A stretch of 64,000 nt of DNA from positions 62,001 to 126,000 of the forward strand of contig JACGCM010000698.1 in assembly GCA_014058105.1 (NCBI GenBank), in the 5' to 3' direction. Position numbers and translations under genes: made by a program. Below the pieces are notes generated by a model. That model searched no databases and was not told where the DNA came from. It saw only the letters and a list, made by a program, of their open reading frames with translations. This document shows, piece after piece, positions 32,001 to 42,186 of the stretch. The stretch comes from Kingdonia uniflora (Eukaryota; Streptophyta; Magnoliopsida; Ranunculales; Circaeasteraceae). Numbering within the stretch: the stretch's first letter is position 1; every line of letters begins with the position of its first letter.

Positions 32001-33936
32001 GTCCAGTAATATACTCTTTAGTTATGTTGAACATAGGGATAGTGTTTAGACTTTAGAGAAAGTAACAGATGTGTAGCTTTTTAGCTTATCTTTCTTTTAT
32101 ATTTAGGGTGTGTTTGGTTCATGGAAAATGGCGGAAATGGTGAATTTGTTTTCCATGAAATTCATTTTCCACCGTTTGGTTCGAGATGGAAAACAAAAGG
32201 TGGAAAATGGGTTTTCCATGGTTTTTGAAAACTTAACAAATGATGGAAAACCCAACTTCCTCTTTCAAACGAGGTTATTCGGTTTCACCATGGAGTGTCG
32301 CCAATTTTGTTATTCTATACTTAAAAAATAAATAAAAATATGGCGATAAAGATCTTGCGTCTCTCTCTCGTGCAACAAGGAATAACAATTGCTCTCAATG
32401 TAATATTGTAGGGCGAACATGTTAATTTGTGTCATGTTGTAGGGTGGGGTTGTGTAAAATTATCTCAACCTCCACCAAGGGATTTCGATTGTCTTATAAG
32501 TTTATGGAGTGATTTTATGATAGTTTATATCCACTTTTAAGTGAAAATGTGACCTTTTTTTGTAGTTTAAAGCTATTTTATGACAAATTTTCATCATTTT
32601 CTATGCCCAACCAAACAATAGAAGTTAGTTCATGGAAAATGCGCTTTCCGCGGTTTTGATAAAAAAACATGGAAATCCACATTTCATGGAAATCAAGTTC
32701 ATCATTTCCGCCATTTTCCACGAATCAAACACACCCTTGGTGAAACTGTTTTGGACCCTAGATCCTTTCCTTCAAACCTGGTATCACGATTGAGGAGAAT
32801 GTAACTACTCTTATACTTTTTTTATATCCATTCTGGTTTTGGTGTTTCTAAACCACTGTTTGCTAGCAAAAGATTAATGCTTTTTTAATCTTCCATACTA
32901 GTTCAAGGCACATAGACATTAAAAGCCATCTTTGATAAGGAGTCTATATAGTTATGTCCACTTGTCAGTTGGACTCTTGGGAATGCATGGTGGGTTTTTT
33001 TAAATTTGTAAGCAGAAGGGGTAGAGACTAGAGATGGATAAGGGTTTCCAATGGGAGGGCAGGTGTTGCAGAGAGCGATCCCGTGGTTTCATGAGTTGGA
33101 TAGAGAAAACTTGAGACCAACTCATACCTTGTTGTTCCTTTCCTTTCTTCCTTATGTCCCCTCATTTCAAACATTTTAGGAGCTTGGGAATCTAATAAGA
33201 CATTTTTTTGAATTGACTTGGGGTGTTTAGGTCATTCAAGTCAGCTGTCCTTGCCGACGCAAAATCTGTTCGATTTGGGCCAATTCGGCTGATTTCCAAG
33301 TCAACTGGGCAAGTTCTTGAATTGTGGTTTAAGATAGCATATGGTTATGCTTTTAATTACTCCTATCAAATCAAACGTGGTAATAAGATGTGCAAAGGAC
33401 CACATTCTTTAGGAAACTACAATGACAGTGGCGACCATATATGAGCAAATCTAACGGGTTCACTAAATAAGATCTCAACTAAACTCTACGCTAATGTTAG
33501 GATAGATAACTTTGGTTAAAAGCCATTGTGTCATAATTTTTTTTTTGTTAGGGTTTAGTTCTTCCGATTGATCATGGCAAACTCATTTTCAGGTAGCCAA
33601 GAGCTTCTGCAGATGATTTTAATCATAGTATGGTTTAATTTGTCAATCTAATAGGAGTTGCACTGTGACATTCAACTCAAATTAAGAAATTTGGTTTTAA
33701 CAGCAATTTACTGTTGTTGAAGCCATTTGTAAAACCATTAGTATTCTCTAAAAGTTTGATATTTTAACCATTTACTGTTTGACAGTTTGGTATTTTAACC
33801 ACATTTACTATCTCACTGATATTTGACTTTAATCTGTATTTCAGGCTTGGAAGTGATCATTTCTATTAGGCCTGGAAATGCTCCTCTCCCAGGGAATCAC
33901 GGGTTTAGAACGGTCCAATCCTTTTTGGAGATCTGA
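23070..33936 (+). CDS. DEP1: Methylthioribulose-1-P dehydratase / enolase-phosphatase E1, 5'-partial
   Basis: Plant DEP1 fuses an MtnB dehydratase to an E1 enolase-phosphatase (HAD family) in methionine salvage. Exons: 23,070-23,250 (end of Mtn[23 protein letters not shown]), 23,750-23,905, 25,545-25,694, 26,195-26,296, 31,650-31,759, 31,855-31,973, 33,845-33,936 (TGA). All introns are GT..AG and phases fit, giving 242 uninterrupted E1 residues. Catalytic motifs are present: LLDIEGTT (exon 2), YIYSSGS (exon 5), [10 protein letters not shown] (exon 6), ending [13 protein letters not shown] run of about 12 residues usual between the two domains seems absent. Exons for the first two thirds of MtnB were not found. 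Either they lie left of the window beyond the nested elements, or this is a truncated copy. Introns hold four transposable elements. Confidence 0.9.
24280..24930 (+). mobile_element. Copia-like relic in DEP1 intron
   Basis: Around 24,790-24,930 the plus strand reads [13 protein letters not shown], then after a frameshift [11 protein letters not shown] and [11 protein letters not shown]. This is the end of a Ty1/copia RNase H (CHFIREK..; QLADxxTK). Upstream, 24,360-24,560 contains LTR-like sequence with a TATA (ctataaaaggg, about 24,392) and gaatacgaattaagcttccg. Gene borders are not visible; it is an old fragment. Confidence 0.6.
25704..26119. mobile_element. MITE of Mutator type in DEP1 intron
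   Basis: Element 25,713-26,110 (398 bp). Its ends are long inverted repeats (left gagaaaatttgctcatgccc, right complement gaaaaaatttgctcatttcc). Similarity continues for over 100 bp inward (aatgagcccataaaccccat against atggggtctatgggctcatt). It is flanked by the 9-bp direct repeat ATAGAATAA (25,704-25,712 and 26,111-26,119). A 9-bp duplication is characteristic of Mutator-like elements. It begins 19 bp after the exon end at 25,694. Confidence 0.85.
26602..27360 (+). pseudogene. Degraded gag region of the chromovirus
   Basis: Open stretches in several frames (26,602-26,835, 26,866-27,210) encode basic, Gln/Gly/His-rich sequence. No intact gag core or CCHC knuckle was found, although the place between primer site and protease is where gag belongs. 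Part of it looks low-complexity (repeats of ggcacgggcat and ggggcagggca). Probably replaced or heavily rearranged. Confidence 0.5.
27362..27900 (+). pseudogene. Chromovirus aspartic protease
   Basis: The frame from 27,362 contains [20 protein letters not shown], corresponding to the retroviral-type aspartic protease motif, normally DSG(A/S)T; here Gly replaces Ser after Asp. Later [10 protein letters not shown] is the usual conserved end of the domain. The frame stops at 27,818. The protease would cut the polyprotein. Confidence 0.8.
28113..29300 (+). pseudogene. Chromovirus reverse transcriptase and RNase H
   Basis: [22 protein letters not shown] (about 28,250), [16 protein letters not shown] (28,388), MPFGFSNA (28,498) and the catalytic box VYFDDIFIH (28,588). 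All three catalytic Asp are kept. RNase H: AFxLIKQKL (28,950), [20 protein letters not shown] (29,020), then a stop near 29,181 and further frame loss. The stops at 28,956 and 29,181 stand where Trp is expected (TGG to TGA). The reading frame is otherwise long. Confidence 0.9.
29388..30869 (+). pseudogene. Chromovirus integrase with C-terminal chromodomain
   Basis: A zinc-finger region (CYSCATAKS near 29,707) leads into the core: Asp in [14 protein letters not shown] (29,798), Asp in [13 protein letters not shown] followed by a TAG at 30,012 where Trp is expected. The Glu region ([13 protein letters not shown]) is reached after a frame break. The GPY-type block is at [14 protein letters not shown] (about 30,437). 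The end resembles a chromodomain: [20 protein letters not shown] then [11 protein letters not shown]. Chromodomains steer integration to marked chromatin. The ORF runs into the 3' LTR. Confidence 0.85.
32106..32736. mobile_element. Tourist-like MITE (631 bp) in DEP1 intron
   Basis: Terminal inverted repeats: left GGGTGTGTTTGGTTCATGGA, right complement GGGTGTGTTTGATTCGTGGA, and further inside aaaatggcggaaatg on both. Flanks are tta on the left and ttg on the right, a possible 3-bp duplication with one mismatch. Such ends are known from PIF/Harbinger (Tourist) MITEs. An ORF across it is accidental. It lies between the last two DEP1 exons. Confidence 0.8.
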
Positions 33937-34681
33937 ACCAAGTTAATCGAATTAGTACCCCATGCACTCTTTTACTACCAACAATTACAAGTTACATATG
34001 CTATACATCTCTTTTAACGTTCTTCCACCGTTTGTGTGTATTTCCTTATATAGCTGTGTAATCGTCTGTCATTTCGTTTTTCCTAGATATTGCCATATGT
34101 TTGCATCTTTATTTTCTGGGGTCACATATTCTTGTCTGAATCCATTTTGGAAATTTGTATTTTGGTACAAAGATGTTTTTTTCGAAAGTTTTCCTTGTGG
34201 TAAACCCATAGGTATGTTTATTACAAAATCATATTATATTGTTAATGTCATATTTAATGCTAATGCCTTGTATATGAAGCATTTGCAACCCAGTTGGAGA
34301 TTAAAGTCTCCATTGACGACTACCAGAAAATTGGGTGCTGTACAGAAGCTAACCCCCCCCCCCCAAAAGGAAAACAAAAGAGTGCCGCCCACCCTTTCAC
34401 GCAGACCAATTCCAACTTGCCCACTTCCCCTAAACTTATTTTTTTTCGTGTCACCATTCTTTTGACTTAGCTTTGCTTTGAGTAAACTCAAAATGAAAGA
34501 AACAAGAAATAACAAAAGAAAACCAACCTTGCCTTTTAGTTTTTCTTTCATCAAACTGGCTTTGAATTGTAGAAACACATTTTCCATCTTATAATGCTGT
34601 TCTTGAAAATGAGTCCAGACCTTGTATTTATTGCATGGATAAATGTAGACTAACTAATATTTGACTTTATCCCCCCCCCCC

Positions 34682-34712
<31 letters not shown>

Positions 34713-35578
34713 ACACAGAGTACCACAACTACTATCATCCATATTCTCTCCGAAGAAGACAAGTTTGGCTCAACAGATCACGTTCTTCCGCAAGTCTCAT
34801 AAAAAATCATATCATGTGCTGATTTGTTTTCAACTATCTGATACAATATCCTTTTGGCCTTCCTCTTAAATCATTAAGCTGTAGATTTCTAACTGAAATA
34901 ATTAGGTATTCAGGTTTACAAACAGTAAGAGTGAACAAGAATCTTCTTCAATTTGCATGCTTTAATTGGTCTGATGAGAATTTTGTCTGTAATTCAACTG
35001 GATTGGTTTCCATTGGAGGCCTCCCCGGATGAGCGTCCTGTGATTAAGACGCATAACTTTGAAATGGTACGCCTTCTGCATTATTTCCGTGAGAACATAC
35101 TAACATTGCACTTGACATTGACATTTATATATGTAGGTCACCCATGCTAAGTATTTGAATTTTCTTCTTGAAAATTCATTATCAAATCAAGTTCTGATAA
35201 AATTTCATGATCATAAAATGTGATAAACCAGATTTCTACACTTTGAAACTGTACAGTCTCTGACATAACATAAGAATCAACACAAGATTTTTTTCTTCTA
35301 AATGGGGAAACATTTTTTGAATCAGAACCTCAAATGTAGAATTAACATTAGAAAGTAGAAACATCTTGATAAAAGTTGAGAGACAAAAGAAAACCCAACC
35401 ATCTTACAACCCAAATTGACGGATCTCCACAATAAACAACAAAGAAATCAGCAACTTGTACAGTTGAAGCTAAAGATCTCATCTCTTTCTGCAGATGGTC
35501 CAATACCCATTAACCTTTCATCTCCGATAACTCTCATAAGTACTGATATCGACTTATATAAATATGAAGCTTACATAC
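33937..35578. other. Intergenic region between DEP1 and the VQ gene
   Basis: It holds the presumed DEP1 3' UTR and, at the right, the VQ 3' UTR. Poly-C runs lie at 34,353-34,364 (12) and 34,671-34,698 (28, followed by (AC)n to about 34,716). A short open stretch at 34,953-35,150 matches nothing I know. Confidence 0.5.
34671..34717. repeat. 28-C homopolymer followed by an (AC)n microsatellite
   Basis: Cytosine run 34,671-34,698, then acacac.. to about 34,716. It is the longest C run in the window. Confidence 0.95.
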
Positions 35579-36220
35579 TCAAGAAGAACCTGAAACTCTG
35601 GGAGATGTGACCGGAAACAGAGGCAAAAGCCGAGGGGGCTCTGAGTCTCTTGGTGTAGAAACTGGAGATGGATGCAAATAAAATCCCTTCTCTGCAATTG
35701 CTCTTTGCTCAGCTGTAGGTGGAGACCTGTTAAATGGGTCTGGGATCAATGGGGTAACAGGGCTGAGAACCAAAGAAGGAAAATCAAGTATGCTTGGTGA
35801 CAAGATCTCTGGGTTTCTCTGAACAAATCCAGGCATCAAAGGGCTGATCTTGAGGTTCTTTAGACTGTTTCTCCTCTCATAAAGCTTAAACCCTTGTTTC
35901 TTTGGCCCATTCTTGATAGGAGGGATGTTGTTGATGGGTTTTGTGGCTTGTTTAGTAGTCTCTGAAGATCCAGTAAGCATCTGGACTACTTGTTTGAAGG
36001 ATGAAGAGTCTGCTTGAATGAAGGTTGTTGGGTATGGGGTGTTAGTTTCAGATCTGGAGATGGGTTTTGGTGTTAAAGGAGATTGGGGTTGAACTCCATT
36101 ACTGTTACTACTAGTACTACTGCTGGTGCTGCTAGTATTGAAGTTGCCATTGGGTTTTGGAGAAGGAGAGCTTTGGAGATATGGGTTCTCTCTCTCTTGA
36201 GGTCTTGGTGAGTTTACCAT
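35579..36220 (-). CDS. VQ motif-containing protein (213 aa, VQ4/VQ13-like)
   Basis: A single-exon gene, intact from ATG (36,220) to stop. The VQ motif is at residues 75-84, FKQVVQMLTG, preceded by a Ser/Thr-rich region and TPKPISRSETN. Residues 109-213 carry a second conserved region (LYERRNSLKNLKISPLMPGF, LSPSILDFPSLVLSPVTPLI, EKGFYLHPSPVSTPRDSEPP, LLPLFPVTSPRVSG), which places it with VQ4/VQ13-type proteins. VQ proteins bind group I/IIc WRKY factors in the nucleus; this subgroup is a target of MPK3/MPK6, and many Ser-Pro/Thr-Pro sites are present. The length is slightly below the family norm. The start is chosen because conserved family residues begin soon after it and no upstream in-frame Met exists. 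Confidence 0.93.
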   Translation of the reverse strand: MVNSPRPQERENPYLQSSPSPKPNGNFNTSSTSSSTSSNSNGVQPQSPLTPKPISRSETNTPYPTTFIQADSSSFKQVVQMLTGSSETTKQATKPINNIPPIKNGPKKQGFKLYERRNSLKNLKISPLMPGFVQRNPEILSPSILDFPSLVLSPVTPLIPDPFNRSPPTAEQRAIAEKGFYLHPSPVSTPRDSEPPRLLPLFPVTSPRVSGSS

Positions 36221-36434
36221 GATGCCTGTGGTGGTAGAGAGGTTGAAAGAGAAATCTAGAGAGAGACTGAGATAGATGTATATGGGTTTGAGTTGGTTTT
36301 ACTCTTGGTAGAGAAGAAGATGAGGAGTGAAGAACAAGGTTGAGGTAGATGAGATGAGATTGGTTTGTTTTCTTCTGGTCCTTGGTCTCTAATACTTTTT
36401 GTTTTCTCTCTTGGGGTGGTTGAGGAATGCCCAA
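36132..36434 (-). other. Upstream ORF overlapping the VQ start
   Basis: A 100-codon frame begins at 36,434 (MGIPQPPQERKQK) and ends inside the VQ coding region at 36,132, in another frame. The leader is also rich in CT/GA runs (tctctctct near 36,185-36,200 and 36,258). If the transcript starts upstream of 36,434, this frame would reduce VQ translation. The transcript start is unknown. Confidence 0.3.
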
Positions 36435-36521
36435 ATGTTAAAGAGAGAATTACGGGAACACCACTCCATTGGGTGGGTGAGTGTGGCGGGAAGAAGTCAT
36501 CAAAAGATTCAATTTCCAGCA

Positions 36522-36550
36522 TTGACTTCAGAGCCTTTTAACAGTTGACA
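36522..36550. promoter_or_regulatory. W-box-like sites upstream of the VQ gene
   Basis: TTGACT (36,522-36,527) is a full W-box and TTGACA (36,545-36,550) keeps the core. They lie about 300 bp upstream of the VQ start. WRKY factors bind such sites and are also partners of VQ proteins, so feedback is possible. Short motifs occur often by chance. Confidence 0.35.
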
Positions 36551-36599
36551 CTGACTCCTGTGTGAGAGCAGTGGACCCAACATGACTACACTGATTGAT

Positions 36600-37899
36600 C
36601 AGAATAATACATCATCTTCATCATAGTCTCATAGATAGATCATAGATTATATTGGATTAGATGATTGACAGATCCTATCTTCTCTGACTTGATTTTGTAC
36701 TATAAAAAGATTTTCTTCCATACCTATGCCAAATCCTGTGATATAGTGACAATCTTCTACAGAGTTGCTTAGCAAAACATCCTGTGTACTACTTATCACA
36801 GGCTTAGTATTTTGGGATTTTACACAAACCTGTAGTAAGAAAATAGAGAAATATAAACTTCTTGATAAGCAAGCAGTTAATAAGTCTGCATGTCATTCGA
36901 ATATTATCAGGCGGGCTTATAGATCGCTTTAAAGATATCTCTAAGTAGTATGAGATGGCTTTGTTCTATAAGATTGCCCTATCGAGTATTACGCGGTTGC
37001 TCCATGGAAGATTACCATTGATGGGGAACTTAATGTTAAGGTTTAAAGTTGAAAATTACTTTGTTGCTAAAACTTAAGGGTAGCCTAGATTTCCCTCCCG
37101 AGTAATATTTTAAATGGTTTATAGCATCAGAGAGACAGTGAGTGTCTGAAAGATCTTTAATGGAGAATCAAATTCTCATAAATAATGGAAAGGAAAAGAC
37201 TTCAAAGGAATCAATATGGACCACATCTCCACAATGCACTACTGCCACTCACTACCTGCAAGCAAGACTGCCAGAGTAGACCTCTCATCTGCCACTGCCA
37301 TCTCTGAAACTCATTATGGTTTGCCATTTCTTTTTTCCTTTCTTCTTTTCTTTAAAAATATAAACTCTGCACTTCGCTAATCTAATGACTTTTTTCAGAC
37401 GATTCCTGTAGGTTACAACTTACAAGCAACTTCCTGCAACAAATCTGCCTATGAGAGCTTCATTGATTGTTCCTTAAAGTTTGCTTTTCTGGAAATAATT
37501 TTCTGCAAAACTAATACAAATTGGCTGTATTGTGCAAATGTATGGGACCTGTGTTCACCACAGGAGCTGTTATCGTCCTCAATATGATCAAATATTGGTT
37601 GATTATGACGCTGTGCAACAGAATTTTCTTTTAAGGTTATGAAATCATCAGATTCCTCGTCTAGCATGGTCGATTTTGCCCACAGGTTTCCATTGGTTGT
37701 AAGGTCAATAAGGGGTCTAAAAGTTCCTGGTTGTGGGGCCTACATTGTACAAATTAGATGGCAGATAACCAGTTGGCGTGTGCTTGATACACAGTGAAAT
37801 GTGGGGTTTTAGGCTAAAACTTTAGTCATGGTTGATTCTTTTGAGATTCATTGAAGATGCCGTACTGCCATGACACTTGATTAAGCCAAAATATTAGGC
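36600..37899. other. Region with no recognised gene
   Basis: A 72-codon minus-strand ORF at 37,667-37,449 (MLDEESDDFITLKEN..) has no recognised relative. It is the only open stretch of note. A possible distal promoter of the VQ gene is included. Confidence 0.35.
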
Positions 37900-40800
37900 T
37901 GCTATGGAAATGCACACTCAGTGTCGGGGCGGGGACTACAGTGCCCGGAGCAGAAGCGGAATATGAGGCCGTGCGGCCGGCATGCACAAGCCTTCTTCAC
38001 TGGACGCGGCACTGCCAGTGGAATAGAGTCACGGATGCCAGAGCGACATCCGGATAATTTTGGATATTCGTGAAGGGTCGTCGAATATGTATTCGGTATA
38101 GGCGGCAACGCTGAAGGTTCCTTTAATAATTTCTACAGTGTAAGCTCTCGTGACTGGGCACGAGGTACGGATAACACACATGTCTTGTAGCGGATCAGGA
38201 TAGCTCAATATGCCAGATTCTAGATATATGATATATTTATAAAGGGGCGACGAGCCTGAACTAGTTACATAGTCCATCTATTAGAGGTGGTGCGTCTCGG
38301 TTGGCTCGTGGGGCATAGCGACGCCCTATAAAGCCCTATCTGGGAAAGCGGCCCGCATTGCGAGACAATCTCTCATTGCCTTTCCTAGGCCAATGAGAAC
38401 TCATGAACATCCCTCGTGGATAACCCATGAGCCGGGGTCTAAGATGACCAAACTATAAAGCTTATTTTGTCATGGGGAGGTTTGAACCAATGTTCATCTT
38501 TAATATAGCTACTAAGTAAATAGTTAGTTTCCAAAAAGAAAACATCAAAAGTGAAGACGAAGCGTACTGGCACTTCTCGCCCCCTTAACCAATTTCGATT
38601 TCAACGAAACTTGACGTGTAGCCATATTAGGATATAGAGAACATATATCCAAGGTCAAAACTCAAAACGCTCGGGTGGATTTGCTCAGCGTTCGTTAGGG
38701 CGTCACACCCTTCCACACTTAAAATAATCTCGACGTGGACGTCGAGAACCTTTCTTCAACACGGCTCTGCAAGGATTCAATCTTTTGCATCTTCAAGAAA
38801 CTAACACTTTCCTCTACTCAGTTCAGAGTAATTCACATTCTTCTGCATTGGCGGATACTGAACCCAACTGCTAGTCTCGATGTTGACAACTGTGGTCTTC
38901 ACGACTGAACCATGATCTTTGGCCTTTCAATTAGAAGTGCGTCGGTGACTGGAGCTTCATTCAAATTCTGGAGTCTGCCTTTTCTTTTGGATACTGTCCC
39001 GCGACATTTAGCTTTCTGATATATAACTAATTGACTGCTGAAGCGTTTCTCCATTTCTTCATCCCTACTGAAACCTGAGTAACTTAGGAAATTCGGGAAC
39101 AAGATATTGCCACTACACTTGTCGCCTTAAGCTCGTTTGCTTGCCACTTCCAACTTACTATCAAACTCGCGGAGATCAACCTTCATATTGTCACAATTAT
39201 CTTTAAACTGAAGCATAACCATTCTCTGTCTCTGAACTACCTTTTACAAAAGTAACCAACTCTTACCGGTCATTCAGATGTGATCTCCTGAAGACACAAC
39301 ATTAATGCAAAGAGGCGCGGGAACTCTAACCCTACCGCCAACCACCAGGTGACAAGGAATTGGGAACTAACATCTAATTCTGCTCAGGATCTTTCATCTT
39401 AGAGCATTGATCCATCTGAGATCATGTCTGAGGTTACCTGCACAACTGTCTATAGCTCAACTCTGTTCTGTGACAACCACGTAACTTACTGATATTCAAA
39501 AACGTGAGTCTTCACCAATCTGTGAGCTTGAAACTATTCAAGACCATCAACAAGGATCAACTCGGCTAGAGCACTCGCACGACGACAAACCTAAAACTCA
39601 ACTACAAAGCTAGAAAACAAGCATTACTCGACCTTCTTGCATTCTTAGAGTGAGCAAAGCAGTGTCCCGTACTGCTGTGGGACCAATTGCGGATAGGTGA
39701 CAACCCAACTTGGGGGAGGGGGGGGGGGTCACGGTTCATGTCGCGTAACCTAGAAGAAACTCTGCCCTCAACGTCGACACTGAGAAAAATTACTGTGTGC
39801 AAACTTGGGACTCAAACCATGTTTTCATCTTCTACTTTTCGCTGCTTTAATTTTGGATCATGACGTTCGGCTCCAGAATGTCTTTGTGTCCAACTCAGGA
39901 CAATCAAAACGAGTGTCAACCATAATTCTTCAATCTTCTATAGACACTAAGGAATTCCAACCAAACCAAGCTTCACGACTTCCACACGTAAGTACTTGCT
40001 ATAAAACACTGACCATATCGATCTCTACTGAGAGGGGTATCGTCCTTGATCACAACTGTTACTATACTTCGCAGTGTGTAGGTGGATCGAATGCAAATAA
40101 CGACTTGCTAGATCGCCCTACTACTATTCTTCATAGAGTATCTGCTATACTGACCAGCCTTCTTGAGACAACTAACGATAAATGCCATCATACCTAACTC
40201 AAATATATGTCCTTCCTCTTAGCGTCATTGCTTAAAACACGCTTAACTTAAGCAATCTCGCGCTCAGATATGGAGTATTCGTTTCGCTTCCAATATCAGC
40301 TCACATGTAGACAACCCCTCTATAAGCATTCACAACGGTGCTTGGATCATCTGTAATGAGCAACTTCATCTCTGAAGATTACAACTGTCAAGTAGGTATC
40401 TCGTATTACCAACTCGGGAACCATCGTTCTGATCTGTTCTAACAAGATCTGATAAGCCGGGTCAACTCTGACCGGCTCTGATAAGCCAAAACCAAACTAG
40501 TCTAGCTCTGACAAGCATAATCCCACTTGGCTTTGTTCTTCCAACTCGGGAGCTAAGCGACCAGCTATTCTATCTTTGATACCATCTGTCATGGTCCGGC
40601 TCGGGGGCGGGAACTACAGTTCTTGAAACACAATGGAATATGAGGTTGTGCGACGTACATGCATGTACGATCGGCATGCACAAGCCTTCTTCATTGGGCA
40701 CGGCGACGCCAGTGGAATAGAGCTACAAATGGATAATCTTGGATACTCGTGAGGGGTCGTCGAATATGTATTCGGTATAGGCGGTAACACTGAAGGTTTA

Positions 40801-41390
40801 TTCAATAATCCCTACAACGTAATCTTTCGTCACTGGGCACGAGGTACGGATAACACACCTATCCTATAGCGGATCATGATAGCTCAATATGTCGGATTCC
40901 AGATATATGATATATATATATATATATAAAGGGGCGACGAGCCTGGACTAGTTACATAATCCATCTATTAGGGGCGGTCCGTCTCGGTTGTCTCGTGGGG
41001 CATAACGACACCCTATAAAGCCCTATCTGGGAAAGCGGCCTGCATTGCGAGGCAATGTCTCCTTGTCTTTCCTAAGCCAAAGAGAACTCATGAACATCCC
41101 TCGTAGATAGCCCATGACCCGGGTCCAAGATGACCAAGCTATACAATTTATTTTGTCATGGGGAGGTTTGGACCAATGTTTCTCCTTAATATAGCTACTA
41201 AGTAAATAGCTAGTTTCTAAAAGGAAACATCAAAAGTGGAGATGAAGTGTACTAGCACTTCTTGCCCCTTTAATCAATTCCGTTTTCAACGAAACTTGGC
41301 GTGTAGCCATGTTAGGATATAGAGAACATATATCAAAGGTCAGAACTCAAAACGCTCGGGTGGATTTGCTCGGCGTTCGCTAGGGCGTCA
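37900..41390 (-). mobile_element. Non-autonomous LTR retrotransposon (minus strand)
   Basis: Two long direct repeats, 37,900-38,705 and 40,587-41,390 (about 800 bp, clearly related over full length), enclose 1.9 kb. On the minus strand the right LTR (TGACGCCCTAGCGAACGCC.. to ..GGACCATGACA) is followed by TGGTATCAAAGATAG (40,582-40,568), close to the tRNA-Met primer site. The right LTR is therefore the 5' LTR. The interior has only short ORFs (39,102-38,899 minus; 39,805-40,197 plus) without retrotransposon domains. The LTR borders at the left are approximate and no clear target duplication was found. The LTR TATA is probably near tatatatatata (about 40,910-40,928). Confidence 0.85.
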
Positions 41391-42130
41391 TACTAAGGCT
41401 AGCGTACATGTGAGGAGCAGTGTGATACACGTGAACGAACGAGACATTGCAAAGTGATCATGTGACGATGAAGGTTTTACCACTGAGCATTACAAACTCG
41501 ATTCTGACCTTCACATCTGTAAGTGAAATCTTAATTATTTGATTGAGCCTAATTTAATAACCTTAAATCAAGCTGCACTTTTTGACATTTTTGACATTAG
41601 ATAGTGAGGGCAGTTTTGGTGAATTTGGAGCAAATCAATGGCAAGTTTTGGAGTAAATTACATTGTAAGTAAGAGGCCTAGAAGGGTCCGCTTGTGGAAA
41701 CATATCACCCTCAAAACCGGTCAATGATGTTAGGACGGTGTAGTTACATCATGAAACCGGCCACTAGACTCCAACTTCATTTCTCCATATTTTTCAAACC
41801 AAACTAAGGTTGAAAAACCAACTCAAGCATTATATCAATTTTTTTATATTACATGATACTCTACTATGGATTTATTTGAAAGGTAAGACTATTTTTTGAC
41901 GCATTGTGCTCTGAAATCGTTTCAAATTGGGCTTATTCTGGTTAATTGATTTTTTTTTTCTTCTTCTATAAATTAGGGTGATCCGAGTTCATAATTTATC
42001 ATCATTTGCATGACTAATCCCTGGGCCACATAAGAGCTCTGCGAACCCACATGCTGGGGTAAGTTAGGCCTCAAAGTTCCCTAGTTAACGTAGTTAGCTG
42101 TAATTGAACTCAGGACCTTTACTTCTTAAG
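41391..42130. other. Region with no recognised gene
   Basis: AT-rich, with tgac/cacgtg sites but no ORF above 60 codons and no repeat relation seen. Confidence 0.35.
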
Positions 42131-42172
42131 TTAATGTCCTAACTGCTTCACCATTAATTTACGTACATGACA
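42040..42172 (-). repeat. Possible tRNA-derived SINE head (minus)
   Basis: On the minus strand TGGTGAAGCAG (A-box, one mismatch) is followed at the usual distance by GAGTTCAATTAC (B-box, near match). A second copy of its start lies at 42,299-42,309, where the A-box TGGTGTAGCGG is perfect, as part of a local duplication. Confidence 0.35.
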
Positions 42173-42186
42173 AAAACTAGCTAATC

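Noticed and set aside
32110..32331. 73-codon ORF in a DEP1 intron
   Set aside because: It lies within the Tourist-like MITE and matches its inverted repeat.
33962..34587. ORFs of 167 (plus) and 117 (minus) codons downstream of DEP1
   Set aside because: Opposite strands of the same low-complexity sequence, crossing a poly-C tract; no domain.
38029..38277. ORFs inside the LTRs of the element at 37,900-41,390
   Set aside because: They are inside an LTR, are not kept in the second LTR in the same form, and have no domain.
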